This document shows positions 36,206-45,800 of a DNA stretch of 64,000 nucleotides, piece by piece. Origin of the DNA: Anaerolineales bacterium (GTDB lineage Bacteria > Chloroflexota > Anaerolineae > Anaerolineales > Villigracilaceae); NCBI GenBank assembly GCA_014379595.1, contig JACMLM010000029.1, positions 1-64,000 of the forward strand, given 5' to 3'. Within the stretch, counting starts at the first letter, position 1. Each line of letters starts with the position of its first letter. Below the pieces are notes generated by a model. It was given only the letters and a program-made list of their open reading frames with translations. It was not told the origin of the DNA and ran no database searches. The translations under genes were made by a program, and so were the position numbers.

Positions 36206-37347
36206 TTATTGGCTATCATTCCAAAAAACTCGCCAAAAATATCATGTGCATCATGCGGACCAGGCGCAGCTTCAGGGTGAAATTGCACGCTAAACACGGG
36301 TTTATTTTTCAGGCGCAATCCTTCAAGCGAGTCGTCGTTCAAACTTTTGTAAGTGATTTCCACTTCATTAGGATTCAATTCTCCAGCAGTGACACAATAA
36401 TTATGATTCTGTGCGGTAATCAATACTTTACCTGATGGCAAATGTTGAACAGGATGATTCCCGCCATGATGTCCAAACTTGAGTTTATGTGTATCCGCGC
36501 CCAACGCTCGCCCGATCAATTGGTGACCAAGACAAATTCCAAATATGGGAACGCCACTTTCTATTAATCCACTCACAGCTTCAACGACATACGGTAAGCC
36601 CGCAGGGTCGCCAGGCCCATTGGACAAAAAGATGCCATTAGGTTTCAGTGCTAGTGTTTCTTCCGCTGTTGTATCAGCAGGGACGACGGTAACGTTCGCT
36701 CCGTAAGAAGAAAGATGCCGAAGAATATTTTCTTTAATTCCAAAGTCATATGCGACAATAGACCACGCACGATTGACCGTAGACCGTCCACCGTCTTCTG
36801 TCCACTGTCCATTAACCCATTTACTTCCCGCATCATCCACCCAATGATATGGCTCTTCGCAAGTCACTTCCTTGACCATGTCACGGCCATCGAGTCCAGG
36901 CCATTCATTTGCCATTGCCAACAATTTTTCAGCAGAAGTTCCTTTTGTGGAAAGCGCAGCTTTTTGTGTGCCACCATCACGAAGTTTACGAGTCAACCAG
37001 CGAGTGTCTACAGCGCTGATGCCGGGAACTCTATGCTGAACAAGCCAGTCAGATAAAGAAAGTGTCGAACGCCAGTTCGACACTACGGGACTTAACGAAC
37101 GAATGACTGCCGCCGAAATCTGCGGCTTCGACGATTCATCATCTTCAAGATTTATGCCTACATTTCCAATATGCGAAACTGTAAACAATACGGCTTGTCC
37201 GCGATATGATGGGTCAGTCAAAATTTCCTGATAGCCCGTCATGCTGGTGTTGAACACCAATTCAAATACTGCATCTGTCTCTGCACCAAAGGCTACGCCT
37301 TCGATCACAGTCCCGTCTTGTAAAACAAGAGTTGCTAATTTTTTCAT
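36202..37347 (-). CDS. carA: Carbamoyl-phosphate synthase small subunit
   Basis: Glutamine amidotransferase subunit supplying ammonia to CarB. Class-I GATase Cys in [18 protein letters not shown], His/Glu in [16 protein letters not shown]-terminal [17 protein letters not shown]. 381 aa. Between the N-terminal and GATase domains (about residues 178-195) lies [17 protein letters not shown], read from a GACCGT/GTCCAC-rich repeat-like DNA stretch (36768-36822). Downstream of the second lysX gene with a possible own promoter. Confidence 0.97.
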   Translation of the reverse strand: MKKLATLVLQDGTVIEGVAFGAETDAVFELVFNTSMTGYQEILTDPSYRGQAVLFTVSHIGNVGINLEDDESSKPQISAAVIRSLSPVVSNWRSTLSLSDWLVQHRVPGISAVDTRWLTRKLRDGGTQKAALSTKGTSAEKLLAMANEWPGLDGRDMVKEVTCEEPYHWVDDAGSKWVNGQWTEDGGRSTVNRAWSIVAYDFGIKENILRHLSSYGANVTVVPADTTAEETLALKPNGIFLSNGPGDPAGLPYVVEAVSGLIESGVPIFGICLGHQLIGRALGADTHKLKFGHHGGNHPVQHLPSGKVLITAQNHNYCVTAGELNPNEVEITYKSLNDDSLEGLRLKNKPVFSVQFHPEAAPGPHDAHDIFGEFFGMIANK

Positions 37348-37373
37348 AGTTTGTCAGTTTCCAAATTGCGCCG

Positions 37374-37379
37374 ATTATA
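37374..37379 (-). promoter_or_regulatory. Possible internal promoter (-10) for carA
   Basis: TATAAT on the minus strand, 26 nt before carA ATG in the 62-nt gap after lysX copy 2. The best -35 candidate (TTGTCT) is 20 bp away, so it is weak. Confidence 0.35.
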
Positions 37380-37409
37380 GCACCTTCTGTCTTTTGTTTA
37401 GACAAATAC

Positions 37410-38258
37410 TTATTGTGGAACTGGCACACTTTGCAAAGCATAATCGATCATCTTTTCTGGGATATTCACACCAGTGGTTGTGATACTGTTTCGAAATTCC
37501 ATGGTGTGGTTGATCTCATTGATGGTCAATCCCTTTTCAGTTTCGAATAGATCGAGCGCGAGCAATCCACCTCCAACTGCTCTCGCCGCACGTTGACATA
37601 ATTCTGCGATCTCATCAGTGACGGGACAATTGGTTGCAATGCCTCCACGTGCAGTGTTGGTGATCCAGTTTTCAGAGGAACGATAAATGGCGCATATGGT
37701 TTCATCACCAATTACAAAAGCACGAATATCCCGACCAGGTTTGTTGATATATTCCTGAATGTAAAATACTTGATGGTTGACACCCAGAGTCGCTTTGTGC
37801 TCGATCAATGATTCAGCCATGTGGCGATTATCTACTTTGGCGAGCAGACGCCCCCACGAACCGACGACTGGTTTCAGCACGCATGGATAACCCATCGCTT
37901 CAATCGCCCTGAGAGCTGATTCTTCATCGAAGGCCATCAACACTCTGGGAGTTGGGATACCGTTCTTCGCGAGAATTTGACTCGTGATGTATTTGTCACC
38001 GCAGCGTTCTGCCACAAGAGACGAATTTACTACTGGAATTCCATTTGCTTCAAAGATACGCGAGATGTAGAGTCCACGTGAATAAGAGATGGAACGTTCG
38101 AAGAGAAGATCAAGAGGCTCTGATAGCTGATTGATGTCAAAATACGAATCGCTATCACTGATGCGGACGACTTCCACGCCTTCACGTTTTTCCAGTTCAT
38201 CTAATAAATATTTTTCCTCAACGCGTAAACGGGTATATAAAAATCCAACTCGAGTCAT
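37410..38258 (-). CDS. lysX: LysW-aminoadipate ligase, copy 2 (LysX)
   Basis: ATP-grasp ligase like the 28086-28952 copy: [91 protein letters not shown] and [11 protein letters not shown]. 282 aa. It follows homoisocitrate dehydrogenase in the lysine operon, so aminoadipate is the probable substrate, while copy 1 takes glutamate. Two ligases sharing one LysW and one LysZ-Y-J-K set would mirror the arrangement known in Sulfolobus. Confidence 0.85.
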   Translation of the reverse strand: MTRVGFLYTRLRVEEKYLLDELEKREGVEVVRISDSDSYFDINQLSEPLDLLFERSISYSRGLYISRIFEANGIPVVNSSLVAERCGDKYITSQILAKNGIPTPRVLMAFDEESALRAIEAMGYPCVLKPVVGSWGRLLAKVDNRHMAESLIEHKATLGVNHQVFYIQEYINKPGRDIRAFVIGDETICAIYRSSENWITNTARGGIATNCPVTDEIAELCQRAARAVGGGLLALDLFETEKGLTINEINHTMEFRNSITTTGVNIPEKMIDYALQSVPVPQ

Positions 38259-38268
38259 TTTGTCTCCT

Positions 38269-39273
38269 TTAATTTAATCTTTGAATCACTTGCAAAGTCA
38301 TCTGAACGGTTGTCAGAGAGCCGCCTAAATCTATAGTCACTTGATTATTCGCGATGCAATCTTCGATGGAACTGCGTAAACGATTTGCATGTTCTAATTC
38401 ATGAATATGATCCAGCATCATCGCTGCCGCCAAAAATGTAGCGATTGGATTGGCATTTCCAGTTCCAACCAGAGTTGGTGCGCTTCCGTGGACAGGTTCA
38501 AAGACCGCCGCATCCGTTCCAATATTGCCAGATGAAGCAACGCCCAGTCCGCCTACGAACATACAGGCTTCATCGCTGAGAATGTCGCCAAATAAATTTG
38601 TGGTGACGATTACCTCAAACTGTTCAGGTGCACGGACTAATTCCATCGCGCATGTGTCCACAAGCATTTCTTGTAGAATGATGTCCGGATAATCTTTTGC
38701 AATTTCAAATGCAACTGAGCGAAACAGTCCACATGTTTGACGAAGGACATTGGCCTTGTGAACTACATGAATCGTTTTGCGATTTGTGCTTCTTGCAAGC
38801 TCAAAAGCTTTGCGAATGATTCGCTCTGAACTTTTACGAGTGATGATTCGTTCGGTGATGGCTTTGTTTCCATCATCTTCTAATCTTTCTATTCCAGAAT
38901 AGAGACCTTCCGTGTTTTCACGTACGATGATCATGTCTATATTTGGACGTGAAGAGGTATGGGGGATAGAACGGCATGGACGAAGATTCGCATACAACTC
39001 CAACGTTTGGCGCATCTGTACGACAGGTGAAAAATAATTCGGGATGTTTGGCGGAGTCGTCACCGCACCAAACAAAGTGGCATCAGCGTTGCGAATCTGT
39101 TCGATGGTGGAATCAGGCAAGGGTGAGCCTGAACGCTGATATTCATCGTAGCCGATGCCGCATTCAACAAAGTCCCATTCCAGCGGAAGTGATTCAAGCA
39201 CATTGCGCGCGCTTGCGATCACTTCCGGCCCGATACCATCTCCCGGCAGGAGACAGATGCGATACCTCTTCAT
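38269..39273 (-). CDS. Homoisocitrate dehydrogenase
   Basis: Oxidative decarboxylation of homoisocitrate to 2-oxoadipate. Isocitrate/isopropylmalate dehydrogenase fold: [52 protein letters not shown] (residues 118-133), [17 protein letters not shown] and [23 protein letters not shown]. The NTEGLYSG form is that of isocitrate/homoisocitrate enzymes; isopropylmalate dehydrogenases carry a different ELTGG-type motif. 334 aa. Overlaps the small homoaconitase gene by 4 nt. Would often be mislabelled leuB. Confidence 0.85.
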   Translation of the reverse strand: MKRYRICLLPGDGIGPEVIASARNVLESLPLEWDFVECGIGYDEYQRSGSPLPDSTIEQIRNADATLFGAVTTPPNIPNYFSPVVQMRQTLELYANLRPCRSIPHTSSRPNIDMIIVRENTEGLYSGIERLEDDGNKAITERIITRKSSERIIRKAFELARSTNRKTIHVVHKANVLRQTCGLFRSVAFEIAKDYPDIILQEMLVDTCAMELVRAPEQFEVIVTTNLFGDILSDEACMFVGGLGVASSGNIGTDAAVFEPVHGSAPTLVGTGNANPIATFLAAAMMLDHIHELEHANRLRSSIEDCIANNQVTIDLGGSLTTVQMTLQVIQRLN

Positions 39274-39767
39274 GAAAGCAATTCCTGAATGTCGTGCGTT
39301 TTCAAAAAGTTGACAATACCGCCTGCGTCCGCGATTTTCAAAACAAATTGAGGCAGGGGCTGTGCTTGATATTGATGACCATTGGTGCGGTTGAAAATTT
39401 CGCCAGTGGCAAGGTTTACATCGATGTCATCACCTTCGGTAATATCTGCCACGGCTTCAGGGCATTCCAAAATAGGCAGGCCGATGTTGATGGCATTGCG
39501 AAAAAAGATTCGCGCATACGACGAGGCAATAATGCATTTTGCCTGTGAGCCTTTGATGGCAATCGGTGCATGTTCGCGTGATGAACCGCAGCCAAAGTTT
39601 TGTCCGCCAACAATCACATCACCGGGTTGGACAGTCTTTGTGTACTCAGGTTTGATCTCACAGAAAACATTTTTTGCCAGCTCCAGAGGAATAATAGTGA
39701 TGTTATAACGAGCGGGAATGATCTCATCTGTATTTAAGTTGTCTTCAAACTTCCATGCTTTGCCCAT
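39270..39767 (-). CDS. lysU: Homoaconitase small subunit
   Basis: Swivel domain (about 165 aa) of the 3-isopropylmalate dehydratase/homoaconitase family. Motifs: WKFEDNLNTDEIIPARYNITI at the start, GQNFGCGSSREHAPIAIKGSQ and IIASSYARIFFRNAINIGLPIL. Start ATG 39767 lies 1 nt after the large subunit stop; upstream in-frame codons lie inside that gene and are not used. Operon context with homocitrate synthase and homoisocitrate dehydrogenase gives homoaconitase rather than leuD. Confidence 0.85.
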   Translation of the reverse strand: MGKAWKFEDNLNTDEIIPARYNITIIPLELAKNVFCEIKPEYTKTVQPGDVIVGGQNFGCGSSREHAPIAIKGSQAKCIIASSYARIFFRNAINIGLPILECPEAVADITEGDDIDVNLATGEIFNRTNGHQYQAQPLPQFVLKIADAGGIVNFLKTHDIQELLS

Positions 39768-39768
39768 G

Positions 39769-41022
39769 TTAAGCCTCCAAATAAATTCGTGGATCGGTGA
39801 TCTTGCCGGTGATAGCAGTTGCGGCGGCAGCGGCTGGGCTTCCAAGGTAGATCTCCGCCTGTGGACTGCCCATGCGTCCAATAAAGTTGCGATTCATGGT
39901 TGTAAATGCACGTTCACCGGGACCGAGCAGTCCACCGTGACGCCCGATACATGCGCCGCAACCAACTACACCAATTGTGCATCCAGCATCATGAAAGATT
40001 TGGATCAGACCATTTTTCATGGCTTTATCATAAATTTGTACACTGGCAGGTGTGACGATAGTACGCGTAAATTTACTAACTTGATGGCCTTTGAGAATTT
40101 GTGCAGCGATTTCCAAATCCTCATATCTTCCGTTGGTACAGGTACCAATAAAGACTTCGTCAATCTCGAGTCCTTCCACCTGCTCAAGCGGTTGAACATG
40201 ATCGACATCCGGGTGGCATGCAACTTGCGGCCCGATATTTGTTACGTCAATTTCTATGACCTTTTCATAGTTTGGGTTAATTGCTTTGACCATTTCAAAT
40301 GGACCTCGCGCTTTTGTTTCAGTTTCAAGAAATTGAATCGTTGTTTGGTCTGGAGCAATCAATCCGCATTTTGCGCCAATTTCTGTGGACATGTTTGGGA
40401 AAACGATACGTTCGTGCATTGGCAAATTGTCAATGTACGAACCAGCAAACTCAACAGATTTATATGTGGCACCGTCCATGCCCAACATACCAGCGATGTA
40501 AAGCATCACATCTTTGGCAAAGACGCCGTGTTTTGCCTGTCCATTGATATTGATCAGAATCGTTTCAGGTGTACGAAACCATGCTTTACCAGTAGACCAG
40601 GCCACGCCGATTTCTGTGGAACCAAGCCCGGTGCCAAATGCACCAAATGCTCCATACGTGTTGCTGTGTGAGTCACCGCCGATTAATACGCGGCCCGGTA
40701 GGATATAGCCTTCTTCTATCAACACTTGATGACAAATTCCCTGATGATAGAACTGCGTGATTCCTTGTTCTTTCATAAAGTCCACAATTCTTTTTTGCGC
40801 TTCAGCAGCCATCAGGTTTGGCGCAGGATAAGCGTGATCAAAATGAATTACGATCTTATTCTTATCCAAAATTGGCTTGTCGATTTCGCGAAATGCCTTG
40901 ATCGCCAACGGCGTTGTATTGTCGTGACTCATAATATGGTCGACATCTAACAATACGATCTCACCAGCTTGTACCGGTCTCCTAGCTTTGCGTGAAAAAA
41001 TTTCTTCGATCAATGTACCCAT
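39769..41022 (-). CDS. lysT: Homoaconitase large subunit
   Basis: Converts homocitrate through homoaconitate to homoisocitrate with a [4Fe-4S] cluster. Motifs: DHIMSHDNTTPLAIK, HQVLIEEGYILPGRVLIGGDSHSNTYGAFGAFG, FIGTCTNGRYEDLEIAA (first Cys) and VVGCGACIGRHGGLLGPGER (Cys pair). 417 aa, as for the stand-alone large subunits of LeuC/LysT. Function inferred from neighbours; the family also includes isopropylmalate isomerase. Confidence 0.85.
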   Translation of the reverse strand: MGTLIEEIFSRKARRPVQAGEIVLLDVDHIMSHDNTTPLAIKAFREIDKPILDKNKIVIHFDHAYPAPNLMAAEAQKRIVDFMKEQGITQFYHQGICHQVLIEEGYILPGRVLIGGDSHSNTYGAFGAFGTGLGSTEIGVAWSTGKAWFRTPETILININGQAKHGVFAKDVMLYIAGMLGMDGATYKSVEFAGSYIDNLPMHERIVFPNMSTEIGAKCGLIAPDQTTIQFLETETKARGPFEMVKAINPNYEKVIEIDVTNIGPQVACHPDVDHVQPLEQVEGLEIDEVFIGTCTNGRYEDLEIAAQILKGHQVSKFTRTIVTPASVQIYDKAMKNGLIQIFHDAGCTIGVVGCGACIGRHGGLLGPGERAFTTMNRNFIGRMGSPQAEIYLGSPAAAAATAITGKITDPRIYLEA

Positions 41023-41047
41023 GATTCTCCTGTGTTATCTGGTTATG

Positions 41048-41091
41048 CCAGCAGTTGAACTGCTGGCCGTTCGACAGTGCAACTGTCGAAC
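41048..41091. repeat. Two tandem palindromes between lysT and homocitrate synthase
   Basis: CCAGCAGTT-G-AACTGCTGG, then GTTCGACAGT-GCA-ACTGTCGAAC. No T-run; REP-like or RNA-stabilising. Confidence 0.6.
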
Positions 41092-41098
41092 ATCAAAT

Positions 41099-42478
41099 TT
41101 ATGCTTTTCCGTTATATTTTTTTAGCACCATACGTGTGTCTGTTCGCTTGACACCCTGTACAGTTCGAATTTCTTCGATCAAATTATTCAACGCCATCAC
41201 ATTTTCCACATTGACGAATGCGCTGATGTCGTAATCGCCAGTGATCTCGTACACATTGGCGACATTTGTAAATCCACGCATACGACGTACTACAGCTGAT
41301 GTGTACACATGCGACTCGACTTCGACCATTAACATCGCGCTGATATCACGCGGGATGACATCGATCTCTCTACCCGTTACCTGCTCGGCAATCTCAAGAA
41401 TATCCGCATCGAAAAGTTGTTTCCGCTCATCGCCGATATTTTTGATGCGTGTCACGATCACTTCCAACTCTGCCGCACTGACTTCGATATCATATTCATC
41501 CAGTCGTGACGCAACTGCACTTTTTCCAGTGTATTTATCAATAATGATCTTTCGTTCCCGTCCCAACATGGCTGGGTCAAATGGTTCATAAGTGCGCGGG
41601 TCTTTGAGAATGCCGTTGGTATGAACTCCGCTTTTGTGGCTGAACGCGTTTTGTCCCGTGATTGGTTTGTTCGGCGCGAGGAAAAATCCAGATACTTTTT
41701 CGAGATAACTTGAAACATCCATCAATGGCTGTATATTAAATTTCTTTTCCTCCTCTAAATTGCGAAATGACAGAATGGTCTCAGCCAGATCGGGAATCCC
41801 TGTTCGTTCGCCTAAGCCATTCACAGTCGTGTGGATGCAGTCTGCTCCTGCACGAATCCCAGCCATGGCATTTGCGAGAGCAAGTCCATAATCGTTATGA
41901 CAATGCAGATCGATCTTACAAGGTAATAGATTCTTTCGCAAAGCTCGGACCTTATCGAACATGAGGTGGGGCTGCATAATACCCAATGTGTCCGCAAAGC
42001 TGATTCGATCTGCCCCTGCTTTGATAGCGGCATTACACACCTGAATCAAAAATTCAAAATCTGTGCGAGTGGCATCCTCAGGTGTGTAGCGGACTTTTAG
42101 TCCAAGGCTTCGTGCATACGCCACATGTTCTTGAATAATTTCAATTGCCTGTCCTTCTGTTTTATGCAGCTTTGCATCTAGATGAATTTTTGACGTAGCG
42201 TAAAAAATCGCAACGCGATTTGCGCCTGATGCTTTTGCTTTATCAATGCTGATGTGTGAAGCAACTGAATGGGCCACCACTTCAGCTCGAAGTCCGAGAG
42301 ATGCGATGCATTTAATCGCTTTGGCTACATTTGGTGAAACAGATGGATCACCAGCTTCGATCATATCTACGCCCACGTTATCCAGCATTTTGGCAATATG
42401 AATTTTTTCATCAACTGTAAAGTTGACATATGGGGTTTGCTCGCCTTCGCGCAAAGTTGTGTCTAAAATTTCGAGCAT
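41099..42478 (-). CDS. lysS: Homocitrate synthase with C-terminal RAM (Lrp-type) domain
   Basis: First enzyme of the aminoadipate lysine pathway (2-oxoglutarate plus acetyl-CoA). DRE-TIM barrel: LDTTLREGEQTPYVNFT at residues 5-21, HCHNDYGLALANA metal site, HTTVNGLGERTGIPDL, FSHKSGVHTNGILKDPRTYEPF. The last 80 residues (MLMVEVESHVYTSAVVRR, VYEITGDYDISAFVNV, VQGVKRTDTRMVL) match the amino-acid-binding RAM domain of Lrp/AsnC regulators. In some archaeal homocitrate synthases such a domain binds lysine for feedback inhibition. Ribosome site AAGGAG. Led by a Lys-codon leader and terminator. An alternative label is leuA/cimA. Confidence 0.85.
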   Translation of the reverse strand: MLEILDTTLREGEQTPYVNFTVDEKIHIAKMLDNVGVDMIEAGDPSVSPNVAKAIKCIASLGLRAEVVAHSVASHISIDKAKASGANRVAIFYATSKIHLDAKLHKTEGQAIEIIQEHVAYARSLGLKVRYTPEDATRTDFEFLIQVCNAAIKAGADRISFADTLGIMQPHLMFDKVRALRKNLLPCKIDLHCHNDYGLALANAMAGIRAGADCIHTTVNGLGERTGIPDLAETILSFRNLEEEKKFNIQPLMDVSSYLEKVSGFFLAPNKPITGQNAFSHKSGVHTNGILKDPRTYEPFDPAMLGRERKIIIDKYTGKSAVASRLDEYDIEVSAAELEVIVTRIKNIGDERKQLFDADILEIAEQVTGREIDVIPRDISAMLMVEVESHVYTSAVVRRMRGFTNVANVYEITGDYDISAFVNVENVMALNNLIEEIRTVQGVKRTDTRMVLKKYNGKA

Positions 42479-42504
42479 GAATTCTCCTTTCAGTTGAAAA
42501 TAAA

Positions 42505-42536
42505 AAAAGCGCTCTCCGTTATCGGAGAGCGCTTTT
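42505..42536 (-). terminator. Attenuator terminator of the lysine operon
   Basis: AAAAGCGCTCTCCG / CGGAGAGCGCTTTT with TTAT loop (plus-strand order), T-run on the minus strand, ending 26 nt before homocitrate synthase. The segment ATGCCCA just upstream (minus strand; 42536-42542) can pair with TGGGCAT in the leader (42600-42606). Confidence 0.88.
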
Positions 42537-42560
42537 GGGCATACAGGTGGATATAAAGAA

Positions 42561-42686
42561 CTACAGTGAGTCTTTATCTATTTTCTGTTTAACCAAAACA
42601 TGCCCAGATCCGACAACCGAAGTTGCAGAGATGGGCTTGCGCTTAGCTTTGGCCTCCATGAGGATGCTTGCTTGGTCTCTAAACAT
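42561..42686 (-). CDS. Lys-codon leader peptide of the lysine operon
   Basis: 41-codon frame starting MFRDQASIL, with MEAKAKRKP (three Lys in five codons) and later VKQKIDK (three Lys), ending DSL. ATG lies 10 nt after the -10 box and the mRNA is probably leaderless. It precedes an antiterminator/terminator pair and homocitrate synthase, so Lys-tRNA scarcity would be sensed. Longer versions starting upstream (42743) are rejected because they overlap the promoter. Leu codons are few (four, one of them the last residue), arguing against a leucine operon. Confidence 0.65.
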   Translation of the reverse strand: MFRDQASILMEAKAKRKPISATSVVGSGHVLVKQKIDKDSL

Positions 42687-42696
42687 ATTGGGCAGT

Positions 42697-42724
42697 ATTC
42701 TACTATGCATATGAGATATGTCAA
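42697..42724 (-). promoter_or_regulatory. Promoter of the lysine operon
   Basis: TTGACA, 16-bp spacer, TAGAAT on the minus strand; continues ACTGCCCAAT-ATG, nearly identical to the arg promoter. Confidence 0.85.
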
Positions 42725-42769
42725 TGATTTTGTCCTTACCCATTTGAATAATAAATTTTTATGCATGAG

Positions 42770-42812
42770 TACCCATATGGGTAATAGTAATATCCCTTTA
42801 TCGCCATATGAT
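42770..42812 (+). promoter_or_regulatory. gltB promoter with nitrogen palindrome
   Basis: Perfect palindrome TACCCATATGGGTA (42770-42783), 23-nt gap, TATGAT (42807-42812). No -35 consensus, as expected for an activator-dependent promoter. A degenerate site TACCCATTTGAATA lies at 42737-42750, toward the divergent lysine promoter. Confidence 0.65.
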
Positions 42813-42853
42813 TAAAGGAATTATCTTTTACAAGCCCCTTATAGGTGATTCTT

Positions 42854-45800
42854 ATGAAAAATATTATTCAATCCCAAAGTGTTGAGAACGAAACTTCAAA
42901 TGGATTAAATTCGAATTCATTCAATTGGTTAACCTCTGCTCATACAAAAACGTGGCTGGATGAACGTGACGCCTGTGCATTGGTTGCATCTGTTCGTAAG
43001 AATGGAGATGCAACTCATGGAAATTTAAAACGTGCATTGGCTGCATTAAGTATCATGGGTCATCGGTCTGGTGAAGTAAACGGGGAAGGCGATGGCTGCG
43101 GTGTAATGACTGATATCCCGCGCGTGTTGTGGTCACAGGCGCTTGAACAGGCGGGCAAACCTGGCTGGTTGGCGGAAGACCGACGTTTTTTCGTTGGACA
43201 TTTAATGATCCCGAATAATAATGCGGATTTCAACACTGAAGCTACCGTCCTTAATATGCTTAAAGAAAGCGGTGTGGATTTATTGCTTGAACGTCCAATC
43301 CAAACCCGTCCGCAGGCGCTTGGAAAAATGGCGCGTTTGCAAGTGCCATTTTTATGGCAAATTGCAGGACTGGTACATAACGGTCCATTAGAAAATGTGG
43401 AACGAACACTTTTTGATCTTGCACTTCAGATTGAAAAACATACAAGAGTTGCTGTTGCCTCCCTTTCCAGTTATGTTGTTGTTTATAAAGTACGCGGTTC
43501 AATTGAGACCCTGTACCAGTATTACCCTGAATTACGCAATCCTGATTTCACGACAGCGATCACAATTGGGCATGCACGGTATTCAACAAATACAGCCACA
43601 AGTTTCGAACGCGTTCAGCCTTTCAATTTGCTCGGGCACAATGGCGAGATCAACACCATTGCCCGCTTGCGTGAACAGGCACAGATGCTGGGTGTCAACT
43701 TGGTTGAAAGCGGAAGTGATTCTCAGGATTTAGATCGCCTGTTATCAACGTTGATCCATCATTACCGCTTCTCGCTTACCGAATCAATGGAGTTAGCTTT
43801 CCCTCCAATTCTCAGTGAAGTGGAAAAACTCTCTCCGGAATTACAAACGATCTATAAATACTATCGCCAGGCCTTTGGGCCCTATTCTCAAGGGCCGGCG
43901 GGAATCATCTCTCGCTTTGGCGACGAATGTGTTTTCAGTGTGGATGCGCTCGGTCTGCGCCCGCTTTGGTTCGGTGACACAGAAAAAGAGTATTTCTTTT
44001 CATCTGAAAAGGGTGTCTATCATCTCGATAATATGCGTGTTGACCCGATTCCGCTTTCGCCGGGTGAAAAGATGCGTCTGCGTATTCATCGCGGCACTCG
44101 TACCGTTGAAGTGTTCGACTATCCTGCCATTCAACAGCGGATGCTTAATCTGACCATGCGCAGGTTCGGGTCATTGGAAACAATGAACGTGCGGCTGGCC
44201 CGTCCGCCATTGCCAACGGAAGTTTTGGCTGATACTCAGAACAATACTATGCCCGAAGTTAGCTTGGATAATCGCATGGCTGCTTTTGGATGGGGGCGTG
44301 AAGACCGTGAGTGGGTGCAGGAACTTGCAAAAAATGGTAGTGATCCAATTAGCTCACTCGGCTATGATGGTCCATTGGCATCTCTCTCCACCGAACGTCA
44401 AAACATAGCGGATTATTTCAAAGAAGCAGTTGCGGTTGTTACAAATCCAGCCATAGACCGTGAACGTGAAGTGGAGCATTTTTCCACACAAACCATTATT
44501 GGTTCACGTCCGCCGCTTACGCCTAATGAAATAAGTCAGGAGACTACCTTCACACTCGAAACACCGATATTGCTGGATTATGCAAATAAGAGTTCTTTAA
44601 TCGCCGATATAAATGCGGCTGAAACGGGTTATCCAACCCTCGATCAGTTGACGAGTCGTTTTTTAGGTGAACAGCTTGGTCACTTACAAACGACTACTTT
44701 GCCCGGAGAGACAACTGCACAAGCATTGGAACGTCTCGCGCAATCAGCTATTGATTCTGTTCGTAATGGAGCGCGGCTTATTCTTTTAGACGATGCCGCT
44801 GCATTTCAGAATCAAAATGGTTGGGTTGACCCAATCCTTGTGCTGGGTGTTGTGGATGAGGCGCTGCGAAAAACCTTTATTGATTTTTCCAATTCGACTT
44901 CATCGTCCACTCCCATTCCATTGAATAGTGATGGAAAGATAGACCTTGGATTAATGGCTTCTCCAGTTTCGGTAAATCTGCGGCGTCAGGTGGGATTGGT
45001 TCTCCGCAGTGCAGCCGTTCGCAACTTGCATGATGTGATGATGTGCGTTGGCATGGGTGCAGATGCGATCTCGCCATATTTAATTTTTGAAGCGGCTATT
45101 ACAGGCAAAGACGGTAAAGTTGAAGAAGATGCAGCCGAAGGATTAAAGAAAGTCTTTAAAGCACTTCGTTCTGGTATTGAAAAATGCACCAGCACAATGG
45201 GCATTCATGAAGCGCGCGGTTACGGCCGTTTGTTCGCCAGTATTGGATTAAGCAGTGGTGTTGCATTTGCGCTTGGCGCAAGCAATTACGCGGGTTCAGA
45301 ACTGGGCGGTTTGAAATGGTGTGATATTGATACAGATACTCAATTACGCGATAAAGTTTATAACAGCGTGGGCCGCGGTGAACTTTCGCGCGTCAATCAT
45401 TTTTATCCAAAAATCTGGAAGGCGGCTGGTAAGCTTGGGAAAGGCGAATCAGATTGGAGTGCGTACGAAACGCATACCGAAAATACGGCTAAATCCAACC
45501 CGGTTACGCTTCGTCACATTCTTGATTTTCGTTATCCAGAGCAAACTTCAAGTATTGAACCAAACAATGTTAATTTGGGAATCACATCGCACAATTTTCC
45601 ATTCCTGATCGCATCCATGTCGTTTGGTTCGCAGGGTGAAATTGCATATCGCTCTTATGCAGAAGCTGCGGCAAAGTTGAACATGATTTCGCTCAACGGA
45701 GAAGGCGGAGAAATTCCAGACTTGTTGGGTAAATATCCTTTCAATCGCGGTATTCAAATTGCATCGGGTCGTTTTGGTATCACTGCTGAAACGATCAACT

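Noticed and set aside
36980-37090. Palindrome GTGTCGAAC..GTTCGACAC in carA as an inserted repeat
   Set aside because: It encodes the normal conserved SNWRST residues of CarA, so no insertion is needed.
38269-42478. Leucine operon leuABCD
   Set aside because: NTEGLYSG dehydrogenase motif, RAM-domain synthase, adjacent lysX and a Lys-codon leader all point to the aminoadipate lysine pathway.
42479-42724. Lysine riboswitch before homocitrate synthase
   Set aside because: No L-box core; leader peptide and terminator are sufficient.
42561-42743. 60-aa protein starting at 42743
   Set aside because: Its first 19 codons overlap the -35 and -10 boxes of the lysine promoter; only the 41-codon part from 42686 can be on that transcript.
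42770-42783. NtcA box at gltB
   Set aside because: NtcA needs GTA-N8-TAC; here GTA is followed after 8 nt by GGT, not TAC. The 14-bp palindrome is a different motif.
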